The notes beneath the pieces are model-generated. The model did no database searches and had not been told where the DNA came from. It saw nothing but the letters and a program-made list of their open reading frames with translations. This document shows, in pieces, positions 28,832-37,379 of a DNA stretch of 64,000 bases. The DNA lies in the NCBI RefSeq assembly GCF_009758125.1, contig NZ_WRXO01000012.1, forward strand, positions 62,001-126,000. The letters are read 5' to 3'. Source of the DNA: Chitinophaga oryziterrae (GTDB taxonomy: Bacteria > Bacteroidota > Bacteroidia > Chitinophagales > Chitinophagaceae). Position 1 is the stretch's first letter, and each line of letters opens with the position of its first letter. Position numbers and translations under genes: made by a program.

Positions 28832-29833
28832 TTATAAATTATTATCCTGTAATACTTTTACCAGCTTGCGTATGTTAAGTCCCATATTCCTGTAAACAGG
28901 GTTAGCATTACCAGGTTCGGATGTCCATCCACCACTGAAATGCAGCGCCACTACTTCCCAATTCGTATTAAAAACCGGAGAGCCTGATGATCCAGGTAAT
29001 GTATCTGTCAGGTATTGCACTATATTTTCATCACTATATGTGACCATGTTATTATACAAAGCTATTTGCTTAGGACCACCTTCAGGATGCTGTATAATAT
29101 TTACAAACTCAGTTTTACTTATTCCTTTTTCAGCTAAGCGCAATGCTCCGTACTTTTCATTCAAATCCCCCTTTACCTTGACAATTGTCCAATCGTCCTT
29201 TTCATCTGTAAAGAAACGACCATTCCCCGGATCCAACTCACAATCTTCATGTTCAATATGATTTCCTTTTTTACTTAGCTGGTAATTAAATTGGATACTG
29301 GCACTTTCGGCTGCAGACAAACTATCTAATACGTGATTATTGGTAATGAGCCAATTATTGGCTATCAGGAATCCTGTTCCCAACTCATTACCTACCCGAA
29401 TCCTTGCCACCGCTTTTGAGCAGTCCATTCCTATTTCGAGGAAACTAATTGGAAGAATATTACTTCGATTCCCCATCAATTTTTCCTTATCAGCTTTCGT
29501 AATAGTATCTGATTTCCAATCCATTGTTGTATCTGGGCCGGATTTACTTATGGTATGCTGACGAATATTCTCAATAATCCCTTTGAGGAATTCGTTCTTA
29601 TATCCTTTTTCCTGTGGTGTATCAGTAATGAAGGTCAGAAACCTGATGATCTTATCTTCTTCAAATGCGGCATGCCTCAGAATATTATACCAATTAGTGA
29701 TAGCCTGTTCACTAAACCGGATCTGAATTTTATTCAGTCCCCCTTCCTCTGACAGCCTTTTGGTTTCTTCTTTTTCATCATACATATTTGCCAGGAAATA
29801 GTTCAGGGCTGTTAACTGGCGATTCCAATCCAT
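28832..29833 (-). CDS. Trypsin-like serine protease with N-terminal EAD-like domain
   Basis: 333 residues, no signal peptide. Residues 1-95 form a helical domain (NWYNILRHAAFEEDKIIRFL ... KGYKNEFLKGIIENI) like the effector-associated domains of NTP-dependent conflict systems. Residues about 140-333 are a V8/trypsin-like protease with a full triad: His167 in ITNNHV, Asp214 in DDWTIVKV, Ser283 in LPGSSGSPVF. It is the first gene of the four-gene operon. Cytoplasmic proteases of this type are thought to be released by the STAND partner; that role is family knowledge, not visible in sequence. Confidence 0.85.
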   Translation of the reverse strand: MDWNRQLTALNYFLANMYDEKEETKRLSEEGGLNKIQIRFSEQAITNWYNILRHAAFEEDKIIRFLTFITDTPQEKGYKNEFLKGIIENIRQHTISKSGPDTTMDWKSDTITKADKEKLMGNRSNILPISFLEIGMDCSKAVARIRVGNELGTGFLIANNWLITNNHVLDSLSAAESASIQFNYQLSKKGNHIEHEDCELDPGNGRFFTDEKDDWTIVKVKGDLNEKYGALRLAEKGISKTEFVNIIQHPEGGPKQIALYNNMVTYSDENIVQYLTDTLPGSSGSPVFNTNWEVVALHFSGGWTSEPGNANPVYRNMGLNIRKLVKVLQDNNL

Positions 29834-30096
29834 GGAGATGATTGCTTAATTTTTAAGTTCATAATAGGGAATAACCGGGTTATTAATTGTATCTGATATT
29901 GAAAATATAAAATATTTACCACTTCTGCCTGTAATTATAATATATAGAATTGACATTACGGTTAATACAATGTTAATGAGAGCATATACTTAACAAATTT
30001 ATTATCAATAGGCTATTGGTCGTTATATAGATTTATCCTACATTTATCCAAGCCTATTAGCATATCTCGTTATCAGACACATCAACCTATAAATTC

Positions 30097-30870
30097 ATGT
30101 ACATGAGCAACGAAAAGCATGGTTTCCTCCATCTTGTTAAGAAAAGTTTTGCCGTTCTTTCTGCAGCATTAAGCACCTTATCACAGACGAAAGCAGCAGT
30201 ACCTGTTGTAAATAATCTGGGAACTGATGCCGGTAATAATATCAATGTTGAAGCCCTTCACAGGAATGTGCTGAAGCCAAAACTGATCCTAAAACTGAAT
30301 ATGGCAAACCCGGAGAATAGCCTGGTGGTCATGCACAGGTCTCATAGTTCGCATTCTTCTCATAGCTCGCACAGCTCGCATTATTCTTCGTCTTATAGTT
30401 CAGGTTCTAAGTCTTACAGTAGTTCTTCTGATTATTCTTCTGCTCCGGCTTCATCCGGCAGCAGCAGTAAATCAGCTACAAGCAGTAGCAGGAGCAGTGG
30501 GACAGCTACAAGCAGTTCCACACCTAAAGCTTCTATACAACCATTATCATCAACTGTTAAATATACAGAGACAGGTACTACCAGGTATTCTAAAAGCAGT
30601 GTTATTCCGGATAACAACAGTACGTATGAACTGGGCGACCGGGAATTATATAAAGGATGTGCAGGTCCGGACGTAAAGGAGTTACAAAGAATCCTGGCAG
30701 GATTTGATTATAAGATAACCATCACCAGCAACTTCCAGGAAGAAACTGAATTGGCAGTTAAGAAATTCCAGCAAAATAATTATATGGAAGTAACAGGCAG
30801 AGTATCCCGCGCAACCTTATCTCTCATGAAAAAGAACCAGAATGCGAACTTCTTTAACCATGGCAATTGA
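30097..30870 (+). CDS. hxsA: His-Xaa-Ser repeat protein HxsA
   Basis: 257 residues. An N-terminal hydrophobic segment (about 14-32, KKSFAVLSAALSTLSQTKAA) is a probable export signal. Residues about 82-101 hold six His-Xaa-Ser triplets (HRS, HSS four times, HYS), followed by about 60 residues almost entirely of Ser with Tyr, Ala, Lys, Gly. Residues about 185-250 are a peptidoglycan-binding-like domain (GPDVKELQRILAGFDY, EETELAVKKFQQNN). In the HXS system this is the presumed substrate of two radical-SAM enzymes. All three partner genes follow directly. A second ATG six bases in is an equal start candidate. Confidence 0.9.
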   Translation: MYMSNEKHGFLHLVKKSFAVLSAALSTLSQTKAAVPVVNNLGTDAGNNINVEALHRNVLKPKLILKLNMANPENSLVVMHRSHSSHSSHSSHSSHYSSSYSSGSKSYSSSSDYSSAPASSGSSSKSATSSSRSSGTATSSSTPKASIQPLSSTVKYTETGTTRYSKSSVIPDNNSTYELGDRELYKGCAGPDVKELQRILAGFDYKITITSNFQEETELAVKKFQQNNYMEVTGRVSRATLSLMKKNQNANFFNHGN

Positions 30871-31195
30871 TAGCAGGATTTACAGTGAGCAGGTCCTTTA
30901 CAAATGCTTTTACTGGTTTAGTCAGGATTATACGGTAGATATCAGTATTGGCGAAGGGTCCTTCTATAATGTCCTTATTCAGCCAAATAAAGAAAACACT
31001 GTAGTAGATTGGGATACGCTGGCCGAAAAAGTAAAACAACAACTGATCGACTTTAAATTAAGGGATATCGTCAGCAATGAAACTAAAACGATCAGAGAGC
31101 TGATTGTAGCCAAAGCATTTGCCTGTTACGATATCGATACTACACCTCAGACTAATGTTTCCGACCCGGTTGGATTTATCCCTGCAATCATTTGA
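30860..31195 (+). CDS. hxsD: HXS system protein HxsD
   Basis: About 111 residues from ATG 30860, which overlaps the hxsA stop by 11 bp (an ATG 18 bp earlier is also in frame). The sequence has YKCFYWFSQDYTVDISI, LIDFKLRDIVSNETKTIRE and LIVAKAFA, typical of HxsD, a short conserved protein of unknown role in HXS clusters; a substrate-recognition or chaperone role for the radical-SAM enzymes is plausible. It starts with the order hxsA-D-B-C characteristic of the system and is 3 bp from hxsB. Confidence 0.85.
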   Translation: MAIDSRIYSEQVLYKCFYWFSQDYTVDISIGEGSFYNVLIQPNKENTVVDWDTLAEKVKQQLIDFKLRDIVSNETKTIRELIVAKAFACYDIDTTPQTNVSDPVGFIPAII

Positions 31196-31198
31196 GTA

Positions 31199-32683
31199 AT
31201 GACAAGAAAGTTTCTGCATGTAGAAAACTTTGGTGCGAATATCCCCTACTATCTCTTACCTTTTAGATTTCACCGTATCAATGAAACAAAGGAAGTGATC
31301 GTAAATGAAGTGGATGATTTTCTTGTAGTACCTGTTGGCACTGCGGCACAGATCATAGAGAGAAAAATCAACCGCAGGGAAGATGCTACTTTATATGGAG
31401 ACCTGCTGGCCAACTTTTTTATTTCCGAACAACCAATACCGGAATTAATAGATGTACTGGCCACCCGCTATCGTACAAAAAAATCGTTCCTTGACCATTT
31501 TACATCCCTGCATATTTTTGTTATCAGCTTACGTTGTGAGCATACCTGTCATTATTGCCAGGTATCCCGCGTAACAGCAGATAAGGATAAGTTTGATATG
31601 GGAAGGGAACATATCAATGCAGGTATTGAAATGATGATGCGTTCGCCGAATCCACATGTAACCATGGAATTTCAGGGTGGAGAAGCATTGCTGGCCTTTG
31701 ATAATATTGTCTATGCTGTTGAAAGGACAAAACAGGAAGCCGTTCTCAGGAATAAGAAAGTCAATTATGTCATCTGTACGAACCTTGCACCTCTTACGGA
31801 AGAAATATTAGCCTATTGTAAAGAGAATGCTATCCTTATCTCTACCTCTCTTGATGGCCCCGAATTTATTCATAATAAGAACCGGCATAAACCACATAGT
31901 AACAGCTATCAACTGGCGGTAGATGGCGTCATGAAATGCAGACAGGAATTAGGAGAGGAAAATGTTTCTGCATTGCTTACAACAACGAACCTGTCGTTAC
32001 AACACCCGGAAGAAATTGTAGATGAATATGTGAACAGGGGCTTCAGGAATATTTTCTTAAGGCCTATAAGTCCGTATGGATTTGCCACAAAGAATGCCGG
32101 GAAAAACAAATATCAGACGACCGCCTTTCTCGAATTTTATAAGAAGGCGTTAAACACTATCATCTCTTATAATTTAAACGGGTATTATATCAGGGAAGAT
32201 TATGCCAGCATCATTCTTAAAAAGATGCTTACGCCTTTTCCCGTGGGATATGTTGACCTGCAATCTCCTGCGGGTATTATCAATAGTGTGATCGTATTCA
32301 ATTATGATGGCAAGATCTATGCTTCAGACGAAGCCAGGATGCTGGCAGAGATGAATGATTTTACTTTTTTATTAGGCGACCTCAGTGTAAATACTTACGA
32401 AGAAATTTTCTATGGAGAGAAGTCTATGGAACTGGCAGAAGTATTTACCAATGAATCCCTTCCTGGTTGTTCCGACTGTGCATTCCAAAGCTATTGCGGG
32501 GCAGATCCTGTATTCAATTATACCACACAGGGAGATACCTGGGGGCATCGTCCAACCAGTTCCTTTTGCCAAAGGAATATGGAGATCATGAGACATCTTA
32601 TTGAATTAATGGACAGCGACAAGAAGATTGAAAAAGTATTCAGAAGCTGGATAACAGGTAAGACAGATGCAATTAAAAACTAA
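31199..32683 (+). CDS. hxsB: HXS system radical-SAM maturase HxsB
   Basis: 494 residues. After about 100 residues comes the radical-SAM cluster motif CEHTCHYC (Cys113, 117, 120), then the GGE-like strand MEFQGGEALLAF, a DGP turn (STSLDGPEF) and a C-terminal SPASM-like Cys region (LPGCSDCAFQSYCGADP) that should bind further Fe-S clusters. Such enzymes install cross-links or other radical modifications in peptides. It overlaps hxsC by 17 bp. The predicted target is HxsA; the chemistry is not known to me. Confidence 0.9.
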   Translation: MTRKFLHVENFGANIPYYLLPFRFHRINETKEVIVNEVDDFLVVPVGTAAQIIERKINRREDATLYGDLLANFFISEQPIPELIDVLATRYRTKKSFLDHFTSLHIFVISLRCEHTCHYCQVSRVTADKDKFDMGREHINAGIEMMMRSPNPHVTMEFQGGEALLAFDNIVYAVERTKQEAVLRNKKVNYVICTNLAPLTEEILAYCKENAILISTSLDGPEFIHNKNRHKPHSNSYQLAVDGVMKCRQELGEENVSALLTTTNLSLQHPEEIVDEYVNRGFRNIFLRPISPYGFATKNAGKNKYQTTAFLEFYKKALNTIISYNLNGYYIREDYASIILKKMLTPFPVGYVDLQSPAGIINSVIVFNYDGKIYASDEARMLAEMNDFTFLLGDLSVNTYEEIFYGEKSMELAEVFTNESLPGCSDCAFQSYCGADPVFNYTTQGDTWGHRPTSSFCQRNMEIMRHLIELMDSDKKIEKVFRSWITGKTDAIKN

Positions 32684-33797
32684 AGGTAAAGCGGCTGGTA
32701 TTGCAGATCATATCGTTGGCAGAGTAACAAGGGATATTCATACCTCTGCAGAAATATTGATTACTGCGGATATCCCTGCCGACGTAAGTGATTTCCAGGT
32801 GATACTCACCACTATGCCTGACAATCCGGGTATAGACATGTCTTATGTATATGCGATTCCGGACCTTGCGTATTTATCAGATGGAGATATTGTTGTTGTG
32901 AATTCCGATGGTGTCGTGAATACATTGTACAGGGTGAACTCGCATCATAATTTTCTGCTGGTAACTGAACGGTGTAACAGTAATTGTCTGATGTGTTCTC
33001 AACCACCTAAAGACAAAGATGATACTGCGTATTTTTATGATATCCATTCTCAACTGATCCCTTTAATTCCTTCAGATTGCCCTGAACTCGGGATTACCGG
33101 CGGAGAGCCTACCTTACTGGGTTCCCGGTTCTTTTCTTTATTAGAACAGTTGCAGACTCATTTACCGGAGACGGAGATACATTGTCTTACTAACGGGCGC
33201 TCTTTTGCATGGCCTAATGTAGCCAGCAGACTGGGAGATTTATCTTATAACAGGCTGATGCTGGGCATTCCTCTTTATGCTGATTATAATGAACAACATG
33301 ATTATATTGTTCAGGCAAAGGGGGCATTTGATCAGACAGTACAGGGGCTGTATAACTTAGAGAAAAACAATGTAAGGGTTGAATTGAGGATTGTGCTGCA
33401 TCAACAGACTATCCCAAGATTAACCAGGCTTGCGAAGTATATATACAAGAATCTTCCCTTTGTAGAACATATTGCTTTTATGGGATTGGAGTACCAGGGA
33501 TATACACCTCATAATATCAATAAGCTGTGGATCGATCCTGTGGAATACCAGGAGCCGTTAACAGAAGCAATGACTTACCTGGCGGATTACGGGATGAATG
33601 TTTCTTTATATAATTCTCAGTTGTGTACTACTCCTGAAATTCTATGGAAGTATACCAAACGATCTATCTCCGACTGGAAGAACATCTATATGGATGCCTG
33701 TGAACAATGTGCGGTATTAGATCAATGCGGAGGATTTTTCAAATCAAGTACGAATAAATATAGTGAATTCATCAAACCGATAACAGCGCATATTTAA
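32667..33797 (+). CDS. hxsC: HXS system radical-SAM maturase HxsC
   Basis: 376 residues. The Fe-S motif CNSNCLMC (Cys103, 107, 110) is followed by GITGGEPTLLG, a second radical-SAM hallmark. The C-terminal Cys pair region (DACEQCAVLDQCGGFF) suggests one extra cluster. The first about 95 residues are a family-specific domain. Two different radical-SAM enzymes acting on one repeat protein is the defining feature of the HXS system. The gene ends the operon and is followed at once by a strong terminator. Confidence 0.9.
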   Translation: MQLKTKGKAAGIADHIVGRVTRDIHTSAEILITADIPADVSDFQVILTTMPDNPGIDMSYVYAIPDLAYLSDGDIVVVNSDGVVNTLYRVNSHHNFLLVTERCNSNCLMCSQPPKDKDDTAYFYDIHSQLIPLIPSDCPELGITGGEPTLLGSRFFSLLEQLQTHLPETEIHCLTNGRSFAWPNVASRLGDLSYNRLMLGIPLYADYNEQHDYIVQAKGAFDQTVQGLYNLEKNNVRVELRIVLHQQTIPRLTRLAKYIYKNLPFVEHIAFMGLEYQGYTPHNINKLWIDPVEYQEPLTEAMTYLADYGMNVSLYNSQLCTTPEILWKYTKRSISDWKNIYMDACEQCAVLDQCGGFFKSSTNKYSEFIKPITAHI

Positions 33798-33800
33798 ATA

Positions 33801-33835
33801 AAAAGCGGCTATTTCGTTTTGAAATAGCCGCTTTT
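33801..33835 (+). terminator. Terminator of the hxs operon
   Basis: A perfect 15-bp stem (33801-33815 with 33821-33835), 5-nt loop and T-run, 3 bp after the hxsC stop. Confidence 0.9.
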
Positions 33836-33873
33836 TATTTAAGGTCTTTGAAGGCAACCTTCACCCTCTCTAT

Positions 33874-35505
33874 TTATTTCCTTTTATTCTTAAATTCTGA
33901 TCCCTGTTTCCAACCCGGAAATTTACTTTCACTTCCCAGTGTCACTCCTACATCAAACAGCAGGCGAACATCTTCCACCATTCCCGAAAATTCCCAGGTA
34001 CTATCCAGTTGGTCCGCAGGTGAGTGATAGCGTTCGTGCCCATAATTGGTCATGTGAGTGGGAGCCCAGGCAGTATCATGAAAAACAGAGATATTCCCGC
34101 TACCAGGATACAATGCCGGCACACCTACCTTAGCAAAGTTGAAATGATCTGAACGGAAAAACCAGCCATTGGAAGGGTTTGTTTCCGGAACAATGATACG
34201 CCCCTGCTTCTTAGCCGCTGCAGCAGCATAATCATCCAGATCAGACTGACCCAGACCGATAATAGTAATATCCTTTGTACGCCCGAAGAAGTTCAGTACG
34301 TCCATATTGATATCCACCACAGTAGAGTCCAGCGGGTACACCGGATGAGAAGCGTAGTATTCCGAGCCTAATAAGCCCTGTTCTTCGCCTGTAAGTGCAA
34401 TAAATAGTATAGAACGGCGGGGGCGCTGTTTCAGCTTGCTAAAGCCCGTTGCAAGCTGTAATAAGGCAGCAGAACCAGAGGCATTGTCGGCCGCTCCGTT
34501 ATAAATAGAATCTCCTTTAATCGCCTCTCCCACACCCAGATGGTCCCAGTGTGCAGAATAAATGATGTATTCATTTTTAAGGTCGGTACCAGGCCATTTG
34601 GCTATTACGTTATGTGAGCTGGACTTTTTGATCTTATTGGTGATGACCAGGGAAGTAGTGACATGTAACGGAACCGCTTTAAATCCACGCTTCTTTGCCT
34701 CATTCATCAAAGAGTCTGACACCCCGGCCAGTTTGAACAGCTTCTGTGCAGATGCCCTGGAAATCCAGCCTTCCATTGCCGCACGGGACATATTATCATC
34801 AGGGGTTTGTAAATCCAGCCGTGGTTTCGACCAGCCACTGCGCACTACCGCCCAACCATAACTGGCAGGCCCCATATCATGAATGATAATGACACCGGTA
34901 GCTCCCTGACGGGCAGCTTCTTCAAACTTATACGTCCAGCGGCCATAATAAGTCATTGTTTTGCCTTTGAACAGCGACTTATCATAAAATCCGGGATCAT
35001 TCACCATTACTACGACGGTCTTGCCTTTTACATCAAGTCCTTCGTAATCATTCCAGTTATATTCAGGCGCTACGATTCCGAAGCCGGCAAATACCAGTTC
35101 AGAATTACTGATGGTCACTTTTTCCTGTACCCTGCGGGTAGCTATTACGTATTCATCCAGATAGGGCAGGCTAACGCTACCGTTTTTACCTTTGAACACC
35201 AGCGGGCCGTCTGGTTGGGAAGTCAATTCTACCATAGGAACTTCCTGGAAGTAACTATTACCGTTACCAGGCTCCAGCCCTATTTCCTTAAAGCGTTGTT
35301 CCAGATAATTGATCGCCTTCTCTTCACCAATGGTGAATGGTTTACGACCCTGGAACTCATCGGAGGCCAGTTTGCCGATGTCTTTGGCGAATCCGGCAGA
35401 GTCTATAGCTTTAATAGCAGTAGAGTCGCTGTTGGCGTCATTGCCACCAGTGCCCTTGCAGGCTGCCAGGGCTGCCAGGCACATGACCAGGTATAATGAT
35501 TTCAT
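33874..35505 (-). CDS. M28-family zinc aminopeptidase, lipoprotein
   Basis: 543 residues with lipobox LAALAAC (Cys16). A protease-associated (PA) domain lies at about 120-300 (VVVMVNDPGFYD, GATGVIIIHDMG). The M28 catalytic part carries two-zinc ligands in SAHWDHLG, GAADNASGSAALLQ, TGEEQGLLGSEYY, NMDVLN and SVFHDTAW. It should cut N-terminal residues from peptides in the periplasm or outside. It is a single gene, with the start ATG at 35505 fixed by the signal peptide. Confidence 0.92.
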   Translation of the reverse strand: MKSLYLVMCLAALAACKGTGGNDANSDSTAIKAIDSAGFAKDIGKLASDEFQGRKPFTIGEEKAINYLEQRFKEIGLEPGNGNSYFQEVPMVELTSQPDGPLVFKGKNGSVSLPYLDEYVIATRRVQEKVTISNSELVFAGFGIVAPEYNWNDYEGLDVKGKTVVVMVNDPGFYDKSLFKGKTMTYYGRWTYKFEEAARQGATGVIIIHDMGPASYGWAVVRSGWSKPRLDLQTPDDNMSRAAMEGWISRASAQKLFKLAGVSDSLMNEAKKRGFKAVPLHVTTSLVITNKIKKSSSHNVIAKWPGTDLKNEYIIYSAHWDHLGVGEAIKGDSIYNGAADNASGSAALLQLATGFSKLKQRPRRSILFIALTGEEQGLLGSEYYASHPVYPLDSTVVDINMDVLNFFGRTKDITIIGLGQSDLDDYAAAAAKKQGRIIVPETNPSNGWFFRSDHFNFAKVGVPALYPGSGNISVFHDTAWAPTHMTNYGHERYHSPADQLDSTWEFSGMVEDVRLLFDVGVTLGSESKFPGWKQGSEFKNKRK

Positions 35506-35899
35506 TGAGAGATAGTTTGGACTAAGATAAAGCTAAATGTTTAATCCGCTTAGCGGGATAAAAATGGCAGTGACTCAGTTTGAATGTTATGACAATGTAG
35601 ATTGCCAGATGTTATTGATAAATACACTGCATCTGACTGTTTAGTTCTCTGATCCAGCTTTGGAATATGGGTTCAGGATTTGTCTTTCAATTTAACTTCA
35701 CCTAATATTCACGTCAGATAAGGTGTATTTATCAATAACATCTGGCACGAAGATTATGCAATCAAACTACGCTACTACCTAAAAAACTACGTTAGATATT
35801 ATCTGATGTAGTCAAAGTGCGCGGTTAATATGCTTCAGGTATGAAGGAGACATGACGCAGACATGAAGGAGGTATGGATCATCCATGCATTAGCTCCTA
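35506..35899. other. Intergenic region carrying a short inverted-repeat element
   Basis: 394 bp without a credible gene. It holds the 143-bp element with 24-bp perfect inverted ends described separately, and the promoter side of the M28 gene. Nothing else was recognised. Confidence 0.5.
35604..35746. repeat. MITE-like element with 24-bp perfect terminal inverted repeats
   Basis: Positions 35604-35627 and 35723-35746 are exact reverse complements (outer ends GCCAGATGTTATTG... and ...CAATAACATCTGGC). The similarity continues imperfectly a further 10-12 bp inward. The 95-bp interior has no gene. A non-autonomous mobile element or an exceptionally large regulatory stem-loop are the two readings; no flanking target duplication is evident. 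Confidence 0.55.
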
Positions 35900-37117
35900 T
35901 TATATAGTAGCTTCCACCACTGTATTCTTTTCTGTTTTAGCTTTTTTCTTCCCCTTATTCAACCATACCAGCAAGCCCGTCACCGGCAAACTTGCACAGA
36001 TCAGGCTAATGATGAATGCCAGGACCTTCCCTACTATCCCCCCGATAGCGCCCACGTGAATATCGTAGTTCATACCAATCAGCTTTTCTCCTGCATTCCG
36101 GTCTTTAGCCGTAATACGGCCCAGCATTTTACCGGAATGTTTATCAAACTGGAAATCATCCCGGTTATAATAGGTTTCCCTCCCATAATAAGCAGACATA
36201 TACAAAGGAGCGGTAGCATCCGGTGCAACAGCGCTGGCACTGAAACGCTGTGCGTCCGGTATCTCCTTTACCATCCAGGCGTATGCGATATCCATTCCGT
36301 TAGCAGAAGCGATATGTAAGCTATCTGATTTAAAAGTTGCGTGTGCAGGAGGAGTTGTTGTACGGGCTGCCACTACATATACGGTAGCCTCGAACCATTT
36401 GAAGGCCCATACCATACCGGTAAAGGCCAATACCAATGCCAGCACCATACTGTAGAAGCCTAGTACATTGTGCAGATCATAGTTAACACGTTTGAACTTA
36501 GCAGACCATTTGATCTTAAAGCTCTGCTCACGGCTGGCTTTTGTCCATTTTTTAGGCCACCAGAGGATTAATCCGGTGATGAGTAAGATCACAAAGATGA
36601 ATGTACTCCAGCCTACGATCTGTTCTCCTACGGGACCATTTAATAATAAGCTCCAGTGGAGATATTTGACAACAATAAAGAAATCGTGCTTATAATCGTG
36701 GATACCAGTGATAGCGCCTGTATATGGATTTACAAATACACTTCCATAATAGTCTACCGCACCGAAGACGGTAACAGCCTTCTCATTGCCTGCTTTATAC
36801 ACCATAAATTCCCAGGCCCTGTTGGGTTCCCTGTAGAAGGTCATATAGCGGATGCCCTTGTCTTTACCGATGGCAGCCTGTGCTTTTTCCTGCAATACGC
36901 CTGGCGGTAGTACCGGAGTAGATTGAGGCGTTACAAAAAGCATATCCTTGTAGATCACTTCAGAGATCTCTTTCTGGAATACGAATAAACACCCGGTAAT
37001 ACTGACTATAAAGACTATCAGTCCGGATGCAAGTCCGAGCCAGAGATGTAACCAGGCATTTAATCTCTTCAGCCAGGATTTGCCTTTTTTTCCTGGCGGC
37101 TGATTCTGTTTACTCAT
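35900..37117 (-). CDS. PepSY-domain membrane protein
   Basis: 405 residues. Membrane segments near 25-48 (LWLGLASGLIVFIVSITGCLFVF), about 155-180, 200-230 and 365-390, with the PepSY-associated periplasmic parts between them; KYLHWSLLLN, DLHNVLGFYSMVLALV and NYDIHVG supply the family's conserved His residues. Such proteins accompany TonB-dependent siderophore receptors and are thought to reduce imported ferric complexes. No receptor gene is adjacent here. It diverges from an AraC regulator, its probable controller. Confidence 0.88.
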   Translation of the reverse strand: MSKQNQPPGKKGKSWLKRLNAWLHLWLGLASGLIVFIVSITGCLFVFQKEISEVIYKDMLFVTPQSTPVLPPGVLQEKAQAAIGKDKGIRYMTFYREPNRAWEFMVYKAGNEKAVTVFGAVDYYGSVFVNPYTGAITGIHDYKHDFFIVVKYLHWSLLLNGPVGEQIVGWSTFIFVILLITGLILWWPKKWTKASREQSFKIKWSAKFKRVNYDLHNVLGFYSMVLALVLAFTGMVWAFKWFEATVYVVAARTTTPPAHATFKSDSLHIASANGMDIAYAWMVKEIPDAQRFSASAVAPDATAPLYMSAYYGRETYYNRDDFQFDKHSGKMLGRITAKDRNAGEKLIGMNYDIHVGAIGGIVGKVLAFIISLICASLPVTGLLVWLNKGKKKAKTEKNTVVEATI

Positions 37118-37379
37118 TCATTACGATTTGAATCCACGCATCTAAGTGGTTTCACAAACAAGTGATTGATAATAAATCAATTACCAGGACGCATAGGTTG
37201 ATGGGCTTATTTGAGTTTGAGGGGGCAAAGGTGGGTTTTTGTCCCAAAAAAAACGAGACGGATCAGGAAAACTATTTACGCAAAACGGAATAATCAATGT
37301 TGTTAAAATACTCTTAAATGTCGACTAATTAGGGGTATGGCAGTCTTACTGCAGTACTTCTATCTAATTTGGTATACAG

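Noticed and set aside
30007..30058. AATAGGCT / AGCCTATT inverted pair upstream of hxsA
   Set aside because: Eight-bp arms 36 bp apart in AT-rich DNA; can occur by chance and lacks a second copy.
30338..30400. Repeated TCTCATAG-like DNA in hxsA considered as a DNA repeat element
   Set aside because: The repetition is explained by the encoded His-Ser-Ser triplets.
34879..35496. A 205-codon plus-strand frame
   Set aside because: It lies antisense inside the M28 peptidase gene, has no recognisable domain, and its composition follows from the codon use of the real gene.
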